Source: Siphonodentalium dalli (lineage: Eukaryota; Mollusca; Scaphopoda; Gadilida; Siphonodentaliidae). From it: a stretch of 64,000 nt of DNA. The stretch lies in assembly GCA_032622095.1 (NCBI GenBank), contig CP136061.1, positions 124,570,754-124,634,753 of the forward strand, read 5' to 3'. A program made the position numbers and the translations under genes. The notes beneath the pieces were generated by a model that saw only the letters and a list, made by a program, of their open reading frames with translations, was not told the origin of the DNA and searched no databases. Below, in pieces: positions 57,564 to 64,000 of this stretch (position 1 is the first letter of the stretch; the number at the start of each line of letters is the position of its first letter).

Positions 57564-57754
57564 ATACTCAATAACTTCATCTGGGATAGAGAAGTTAAGA
57601 ATAAACGCTCTTTATTATTATTTATGTAACAGTAATGGTGTCTATTTTCAGGTATGACAATTATATGTATGAACTGCGTCCGATAAACACTGGAATGTAT
57701 GCATTCATACCGATGATCACAATGTCCAACATTACAGCGACTGTCCATACACAT
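57560..57754 (-). CDS. Small Cys/His-rich ORF, right arm (64 codons)
   Basis: Mirror of 49,743-49,937, identical in translation, with the ATGA overlap to the 89-codon frame kept. Unknown function. Confidence 0.2.
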   Translation of the reverse strand: MCMDSRCNVGHCDHRYECIHSSVYRTQFIHIIVIPENRHHYCYINNNKERLFLTSLSQMKLLSI

Positions 57755-57934
57755 ATAATTGGTATAAAGCTATTTCTAAACATCGATTAATAAATACATT
57801 GAAACATTGGTTGAACAAAAAAATAACGAAAGATATTACACGCAAATAATTTAACATTCGACATTTTAATATCGAGATTATCAGATACCGAAAACGCGTT
57901 ATAAATTTTTTATTTAAACTTTTTTTGGAGAAAT

Positions 57935-58080
57935 AATTTTGGGGGTTTTGAAATTTTTTCTTTTTTTGAAATTTGGAGATTTTGAAATTTTTTGGAAGTT
58001 TTGGGTTTTTGAAATTTTTTGGAAAAATAATTTTTGGAAGTTTTGATATTTTGGGAGGTTTTGATATTTTGGAATATTTT
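57935..58080. repeat. Subterminal T-rich short tandem repeats, right arm
   Basis: Mirror of 49,436-49,580, with one more GAAATTTGGAGATTTT-type unit than the left arm. Confidence 0.7.
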
Positions 58081-58148
58081 AGTACAACCAATTTTAGACC
58101 CAAAGATTCTATTTTTAGATGTGAGGCGAACGAGCCAGCTATTCTTCT

Positions 58149-58154
58149 CTCAAA
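58149..58154 (+). repeat. Right target site duplication (CTCAAA)
   Basis: Six bases immediately outside the right terminus, matching 49,359-49,364. Flanking bases differ on the two sides, so the match is not part of the palindrome. Confidence 0.85.
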
Positions 58155-59756
58155 TTCTGTTATATATCTCACATTTTTCGAAACTAATATTTCACTCCTT
58201 CCCGCCTGAACTATGTCCGCTCACTTAATTGGGGACGGGGCATGTAGCCGAAGGGGAGAATACTTCATATAAGCCTGACTGATCCCCGTCTCCATGTTGT
58301 CGCTTATATCTTGAATTTCGGTGTCATTTGTATAGTATGTTATTTGTTTGGAATTGCCAATAAAAATATGTTTACATTAAACCGTCATATATGAGCTGTT
58401 AGGCAATGGGGAAGTGGGTCAGATTCCGTATAAGCACATGGTGTTGTCCCAGGCAATGGGAAGAAACTGGAAAGTTGTATATGGACAAGTTGCCGGTATC
58501 TAAATGTACCTGGTATTCTTACGTGCAGTTTCGTCGTAAAACAAACCCACTAAATGGGCGGTACTTCATGCATAAATAAAACTGACACAGTATGTATATG
58601 GCATAATATCTCTAACGCAACTATAGCACAAGACTTTCTTAGCGAATAGTTATTGCCATCTAAACTGTCGCTGCCAGTGTTGCTGTATATCTCTTTTGTT
58701 TGTTTATTGGTTTGCACCCAACACCACATCACGACATAAAATCTTGTTGGAACAGACTGCCGATAAAAAATGTTCAAAGCGTAGGAACCTGGCCGTATCA
58801 CATCACCGCCTACTTTCAACAAATAAGTGACGCTCGAATTAGCCTGGTACTCCAGGAATATTAATAGTATTGTGTCTGTTTGTAACCGTCACGCTGTTGG
58901 CACGTTAAAACATATGACCCTCATTTCCGATTGCGCCAAAAGTTGACAATTTCCTGTCCCACGTCTTAGAATACGACACCAAACAATTGAGGCCATATAA
59001 CGCATTTTCCACATCTGAAGACGAATGTGGTTTCAGCGGCGTCCGTCACTAGAATACACCAAAGCCAATTTCCGTATATACTCTGTTCACTGTTTGTCGA
59101 CTTTCTTTATATCGTCGGTGACGATATCTTCCTGCATGTCATGTTTGTCACACCGTCATTTTGACGGGCAAACCCCTAGTAATAAATACCACTGACGAGT
59201 TGTTTTTTTTGGTTTGGTGATGCGAAATACAAATATCACAGCCTTCGTCCTTGATCGTCAAGCACAACGCGTTCAAGCCCAAATGAAATATCCATCTGCC
59301 ACAACGGTAGCATTCCCAAGTTATAAATTGCAACACATGTCATGAGTTGACAGCTGAAGTTGCAGGAATATATGCCATAACCATGAATGTATGTCTATAG
59401 TAATCAAGGAAAATGACAAAAATCAGATAAAAACTCTGTCACGAGTTCTTGGAGAATTAATTCTAATTGAAAAATGTGGTTTAGAACTCCATAAATATTT
59501 CAATATTATCGCAGCATGTCTTTCCCGACTAAATATGCCTCATCTTATTCCACAGAATAAACATACCGACTATTTGTATGTGGTCTATATCAGATAGTAA
59601 TGAAATCAAACCTATCGGAAAATTTGATATTTAAATATAAATTTTCAAAAGAGGCAGTTTCACCAGGTTTGACATGCTCGGGCATCAAAATGTCAAAATT
59701 TAACATCGATACAGAGCGTGTATGGATTCGTTTGCCACTAAAGATAATAGTTCTTT
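58155..59756. other. Right flank; no recognised gene, SINE tail near 58,690
   Basis: The first 220 bp read like an ordinary flank ending in an AATAAA (about 58,359). A TTTGTTTGTTTATTGGTTTG block before CATCACGACATAAAA (58,688-58,745) matches the 3' end of the SINE family on the minus strand. Short frames (58,550-58,822, 59,148-59,336, 59,391-59,597) show no domain. Confidence 0.4.
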
Positions 59757-60064
59757 CAAGGGGCACGGTACACTAAATCCGACCATTTATGGAACCATCT
59801 CCATTTATTCTCAACATAATATATGCTACAAATGAATGAATTTGACCCATAGATTAATGCAAAATACACTCGTGTGCTTTATGAACGACACACGCAACAT
59901 GGTGATGTAATTATAATGAAAATGAAGTTATGACTCCAGTCATATATTCATTATAATTACCATGTTTTTCATTGAGCACACGAGTGTATTTTGCACTAAT
60001 CCATTAATTCATTCATAAAAATAACGAGATAAAGGGTCGGATTTGATGTTCAGTACCCCTTTAA
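59757..60064. mobile_element. ~308-bp foldback MITE
   Basis: The left half reads CAAGGGGCACGGTAC, AAATCCGACC, AATGAATGAATTTGACCCAT and AAAATACACTCGTGTGCT, then CATGGTGATGTAATTATAAT. The right half repeats these in reverse complement (ATTATAATTACCATG, AGCACACGAGTGTATTTTGC, GGTCGGATTTGATG, GTACCCCTTTAA). The two halves pair almost end to end around a short loop near 59,930-59,950. Non-coding. The target duplication is unclear. Confidence 0.75.
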
Positions 60065-60635
60065 ACTAAGCTTTATGCATATTATCATGGCATTATTTTT
60101 GGTGTACGTGTGTAGTCTTGAGCGCATATGTCGTATGTGAAGCGATACATTGGCTAAGGAAATAGTTGTTTAATTTGGTGTCGAATATGGTGAGGCGCGG
60201 GGTCTTGTAACGCGCTCCGCTGTACCCTCTTTGCACTACCCATATACGCCGTCCCTATATGTCGCCTGATCACGTTAATGTCGGCGAATGATTCCTCTTT
60301 CATGCAATTAATATCACAAACGTCCCTCAATTCCATGTCTATATATCCATCGGGTCATAAACTAATGTTCATTTCGCGCTCCGCGTGTATAATATTTCGC
60401 TGTTTCTTGGTATACAGTGGGCGCATGGGCGTTTTAATTATAGAATGGGAATTTTGGGACGGAATAAAAGTCGAACTGCGACCCGGAGGCCGATCCGGTA
60501 AAAGGTGTAGTTGGGAATTTCAATTTCAATATTGTTATCCGGATGCCAAGAAGTGTAAGACGATTAATTCTATGATGGGTATATAATAAACGATCTTGAG
60601 CGCGTTACCATTTCTGACTATGGTCTTCTTGTTGT
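60065..60635. other. No recognised gene
   Basis: A 102-codon plus frame (60,278-60,586) and a 60-codon minus frame overlap. Neither has a recognisable domain. Confidence 0.35.
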
Positions 60636-60637
60636 AA

Positions 60638-60800
60638 TTACCATGGTGTTTGCATCGTTCATATGGAGCACATGAACGTATTTTTGCACTAATCCATGGC
60701 TAAAATTCATTCATTTGTTGCACGTATTATGTTTGAGTATAAAAGAAGATTGTACCATAAATGGCCGGATTTAATATACAGTACCACTTTAAAGGCGGAA
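60638..60800 (+). mobile_element. Half copy of the 308-bp foldback MITE
   Basis: TAATTACCATGGTGTTTGCA, GAGCACATGAACGTATTTTT, TGCACTAATCCATGGC, AATGGCCGGATTTAATATAC and AGTACCACTTTAAAGG match the right half of the element at 59,757-60,064 in the same orientation. The left half is missing. Confidence 0.65.
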
Positions 60801-61925
60801 AGACTAACTGGCGCAAAGAAAACTGTCAGCTGTAATCTGAAACCGACTTTTTCCAACATCCACTACCGTAGACATTCTTCGTTTGAGCTGACATGTGACA
60901 GCGCTCGCCTTATAAGTGCTGGAAGAATTTGAAACAATATGTCAAGTCACGCCTCCATTGCGATGAACTGTGTTGCGTACCATGATCTACAGGTCAAGTG
61001 ATTCAGTCATCAGCTTTTAATTTAAATTTCATAGTGTTTAAATTTTTAATTCTGATTACAATGTGTATAGTTATTGTTTCATATATATATTTATTGTTAT
61101 GTGTGTTGTGACATCGGCCCCGTGTGGGTGTACTTGTCAATAAACTTATCTTATATTTATCAGTCGTAACATGATAGCCCAGTCTGTAAGTTGCGTAAGA
61201 AATAGAAAGAAATAAAAACTAAGACCAATAAGCAGGCGGAAGCGATTGTCGTTTTGTGATGAACCGTGTTAGCAAGCGTTTTCACCACAAACGATTCATG
61301 CTGTTACAAAATCCTTCCACTGTTTCTGATCTTTTGGATTCCGAAAACCATGCTACATGTACATGTAAATCATTATTGAATAATATCGCTATGAAAATGT
61401 TGCATATAATATGTGGATAATAAAATATACTGATAAAAGAGGTAACAATTCCTTAATTATTTTATATGGTTAGACCGCGTACAATTAGAGACAGTGGAAA
61501 TACCTTCCTCGAATCCACTGGAGATCGTCGAAAAACTTGGCCGAACATGACACAAGACGAGAAGTGAGACAAACGCTCTTTAGTTTACCAAATCAGGAAT
61601 ACACTAACATGGAACGTTCTATTTTGTTCCATTCTAAAGAGCTGAGTTTTCTAAATTCTACGTCGTTCTGAGGGATATATATTAAATATATATAATATAA
61701 GTAGGTAAGGCCATTGCAATGTTATAGCCTGGTATACGAACACCGCCGTAAACTGTTTTTTACGCTATTAAAAAATTATTTTTTTGCCTGTCCGCCAGTT
61801 TCAGTTCGCTTCAGTGTCCGATCCCGGTTCCGTTTTTTGGTAAAAAGTTGCTTCCGCATCCGGTTCAGATTCTGCGTTTTGATCTGGTACGTCTGTATCT
61901 GTATCTGTATTGTTACGTCCAAGAT
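60801..61925. other. No recognised gene; AT-rich flank with AAAGAGCGTT site
   Basis: The sequence includes a TCAATAAACTT (about 61,137) and an AACGCTCTTT / AACGTTCTAT pair (61,572 and 61,613). The 76-codon frame at 61,714-61,944 runs into the 3' tail of the next element. Confidence 0.4.
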
Positions 61926-63490
61926 CCCAATAGTGGTAATGTAGGACGGCAGATGTTAGTTGCGCGGTTTTTGTGTCTCTTCCTCTTTTGCTGGCACTAA
62001 CGCAGCAAGGAAGGTCTCTGGTGATTCAGACGACACAATATTATCATCCAGGTGGTTCCAGTCGATTGTGGTGCGAACAAAGAAGGAGTCTCGTATTGTG
62101 CACAGTATAATCGTGGCACTTGGAAGCACTTGTTGTTTTTTGTTTCGTACTTCTTGACCAGGTTTGTTACTTGGTGGTCGCCGAATGTTTTTGATGTTAT
62201 CTTTCTGGTCTCTCTCTATTTGGTGAGGAAGTTGTCGGATGGCATAGCTGGTACAAGGTTCATTACACCTTATAAAAGTACGACAGCCGCTGGATTTTTC
62301 TCCTCTCATATAGTGGTGGTAGCTTTAGTTCATTGAGTATGGTCGTCATTGATCCAGAATGGTAGCTTCGATAGTCGTTTTTAATGAATCTCCCTGCCTT
62401 CCTCTGTATTGTTTGTAGGAGATCAATTTCTTTTTGTTGGTATGGATCTGGAATGGTTGAGCCGTAGTCCCTGATGGACCGGACTAGGGATAAGTAGGCT
62501 ATCTGTTTTAGTGTTCCTGGCATGAACTTTAGGTTGCGGCGTAGAAAGTCCAGTGTTGAGTTTACTTTCTTTGATATGTTGTTAATATGAGTTGTCCATT
62601 TTAGGTCGTTTGAGATTTCTAGTCCGAGGTATCTGTTGTGTGCCACTTGTTTTAGGTTTTGTCCATATAGTTCGTACATCTTGTCAAGTTTCTTTTGCAT
62701 GCTCATCACGTAGCAATTCTTTGCATTGAAGGACATTCCACAGTGTTTGGCCCATCCTTCAAGACTCTGCAGATCTTGTTGCAGTTGATGTTGGTCGTTG
62801 ATGCTGTTTATTTGCCGGTAGAGTAGGCACTAGTCATCGGCAAAAAGTCGGACTGCGGATTTGACACTGTCTGGAATGTCGTTTATATGAAATAGGAATA
62901 AAAGAGGACCCAGAACCGCTCCCTGTGGTCCACGTCAACTTCTTCTGATGTCTGTCCATCCAGTACTACTCTTATTTTCCTTTATGATAGGAAGCACTCT
63001 AGCCATGTGCGGAGTTGGCCACGGATCCCACACTGTTGTAGTTTGTAAAGGAGCTTCTTGTGAGGTACCGTGTCGAATGCTTTGGAGAAGTCTAGGATGA
63101 TCATGTCGACTTGTGTTTTTCTTATTATATGATTTTGTCAGGTCATCTATTGTTGTAAGAAGCTGTGATCTGAAGCCATGGTTGAGTTTTGTGAGGACAT
63201 TGTTCTTCTCGAGGTGTTTCAGCATGTGTTTGCAGATACAATGTTCCAACAGCTTAAAAGCAACAGACGTGAGTGTGTTTGATACCTGCGGTGTGTTTGA
63301 TACCTTTCTTGAAGATGCTTGAGATGTTTGCTTTCTTCCAGTCATCTGGTAGCTGTCCGGTGTCTATTGGGTATTGGAATATGCTTGCCAGGCCTGGACC
63401 GAGTTCTTCTGCGCACTCCTTAAGTATTCGGTTTGGTATGTCGTCTGGGCCAGCTGCTATGGATGGATTTAGCAGCTCGTTGAGTAGTTT
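61885..63490 (-). pseudogene. Jockey/CR1-like non-LTR retrotransposon, 3' part with reverse transcriptase
   Basis: Reading leftwards from about 63,490, the RT fingers appear as PSIAAGPDDIPNRILKE, FQYPIDTGQLPDDWKKA and NISSIFKKG, then KLLEHCICKHMLKHLEKNNV. The IILDFSKAFDTVPHKKLLYK block (about 63,045-63,105) is intact but in a shifted frame. [20 protein letters not shown] follows an in-frame TGA near 62,935. The catalytic FADD (62,833-62,844) is directly followed by TAG. The thumb and C-terminus (62,263-62,736: NAKNCYVMSM, VAHNRYLGLEISNDLKWTTH, LSLVRSIRDYGSTIPDPYQQ) and last segment (61,956-62,309, with IDWNHLDDNIVSS) remain long frames. After the stop at 61,956 a short 3' region ends in ATACAGATACAGATACAGAC, a tail of the kind seen on CR1/Jockey elements. 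The 5' part (endonuclease, ORF1) is missing. Dead but fairly young-looking. Confidence 0.9.
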
Positions 63491-64000
63491 AAAGTTTAAA
63501 GGGAGGTAATTTTGTACTTATATTGTCATTGTAAATATGGCAGACGAAATATAGTTTAGCGTTGCTGTCGTAAAAGAGTCGCAAATAGTTACAAAAAAGT
63601 TAGTTCAAACGATAAAATATCAGACACATTCGCTGATAACATTGGCGATAGTTTCGTCACCCGTAAGATAACAGCAAAAACGTGCGGCGAAGTGGCTACA
63701 GGCCATGAAGTTGATGGAACAACGCCGATGAAAGTGGTTGCCGACTTCAGGTGCCGGTATATTATTATCGATGTCGAAGAAGCCGAAAAAAAAATCGCCA
63801 ACCGAGGGAGAAAAGATGAATGATGCTTTCAAAGTGTTAATGTCAATGAAAAAAACACACTCTGCAAGATGTAGAGAATGACTTGATTGACCTGTTTATT
63901 TCTAAATAGTTCAGTTTTACACTGAACAATGTTAACACACTTGGGAAGAAAGTGATTTAAAAAACTGTCTGCTGTGCTATGGTGGTTCACTCCATTTCAT
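63491..64000 (+). other. Unrecognised open frame at the window edge
   Basis: After AAAGGGAGGTAATTTTGTAC an open stretch without an early Met runs from about 63,555 to 63,823 (about 90 codons, containing GEVATGHEVDGTTPMKVVAD and then IIIDVEEAEKKIANRGRKDE). It could be an exon, since TTTAG lies at its start, or part of a retrotransposon leader. I do not recognise it. Minus-strand frames over the same bases are shadows. Confidence 0.25.

Larger units (their letters stand above)
49359..58154. mobile_element. Palindromic Polinton/Maverick-like element with 6-bp target duplication
   Basis: The 8,784-bp body runs from AGAAGAATAGCTGGCTCG (49,365) to its reverse complement CGAGCCAGCTATTCTTCT (58,148) and is flanked by the direct repeat CTCAAA (49,359-49,364 and 58,149-58,154). 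Its two ~4.4-kb arms are inverted copies that stay in register without an indel from about 49,934 to beyond 51,600 (mirrored at 55,900-57,563), with only scattered substitutions. Beyond CTCAAA the two flanks are unrelated. AG..CT ends plus a 6-bp duplication are characteristic of Polintons/Mavericks. The packaging-ATPase genes fit that group. A normal Polinton is 15-20 kb with PolB, integrase, protease and capsid genes, all missing here, so this is a defective, head-to-head derivative that must have been mobilised in trans. Confidence 0.85.

Noticed and set aside
49365-58148. Fold-back sequencing or assembly artefact
   Set aside because: Considered seriously. Rejected as the best explanation because both outer ends carry the same 6-bp direct repeat against different flanks, and the arms differ by real substitutions and repeat-length changes. 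Raw reads would settle it.

Overview
ORGANISM. The window reads as animal nuclear DNA with no intact host protein-coding gene that I can recognise. It is AT-rich, has spliced or decayed transposon genes, tRNA-derived SINE sequence, non-LTR retrotransposon pieces, PIF/Harbinger and TTAA/TA-type DNA elements, and very many satellite or foldback repeats. Repeat tails made of CAGA units followed by A/T runs, and arrays rich in TCAAGGTCA-like words, recall marine molluscs, probably a bivalve. That placement is an inference from repeat style, not from a marker gene.

LAYOUT. 1-5.3 kb: short dispersed repeats and a 68-bp inverted module. 5.55-8.45 kb: a decayed PIF/Harbinger element with a DDE transposase (+) facing a MADF-domain partner gene (-), interrupted by a small TTAA-flanked MITE and a dispersed 500-bp repeat. 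10.1-12.3 kb: a TIR element at the edge of a non-LTR reverse transcriptase, itself broken by a 463-bp TA-flanked foldback MITE. 14.8-16.3 kb: remains of a retrotransposon ORF1 with CCHC knuckles. 16.87-21.08 kb: a head-to-tail chain of repeat elements. 21.08-22.7 kb: a ~285-bp satellite. 23.48-28.34 kb: a 4.9-kb foldback element with a minisatellite core. 34.57-36.73 kb: a 2.16-kb TIR transposon with a zinc-finger-like frame. 36.9-41.06 kb: three satellite/foldback blocks. 41.95-42.26 kb: a tRNA-type SINE. 43.5-46.6 kb: simple and tandem repeats, with an inverted duplication beside a repeat ORF. 61.93-63.49 kb: the 3' part of a Jockey/CR1-like retrotransposon.

MAIN OBJECT. From 49,365 to 58,148 lies an almost perfect 8.8-kb palindrome. 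Its outer ends begin AG and end CT, and it is flanked by a 6-bp direct repeat CTCAAA. Each arm carries the same gene, a protein with a C2H2-type finger, a Q/H/P-rich tract, a P-loop ATPase of the A32/FtsK-HerA packaging kind, and a second finger. The two genes are divergent around a GC-rich centre made of nested hairpins. AG...CT termini plus a 6-bp target duplication are the hallmarks of Polintons/Mavericks (adintovirus-related), yet no PolB, integrase, protease or capsid gene is present. I read it as a snap-back, head-to-head half-genome of a Polinton-like element that integrated as a unit. The left gene copy is open for 584 codons. The right copy has one extra A and is frameshifted.

A second signal that crosses element boundaries is the 10-mer AAAGAGCGTT, which recurs through the window, four times as a pair with its partner 41-42 bp away.
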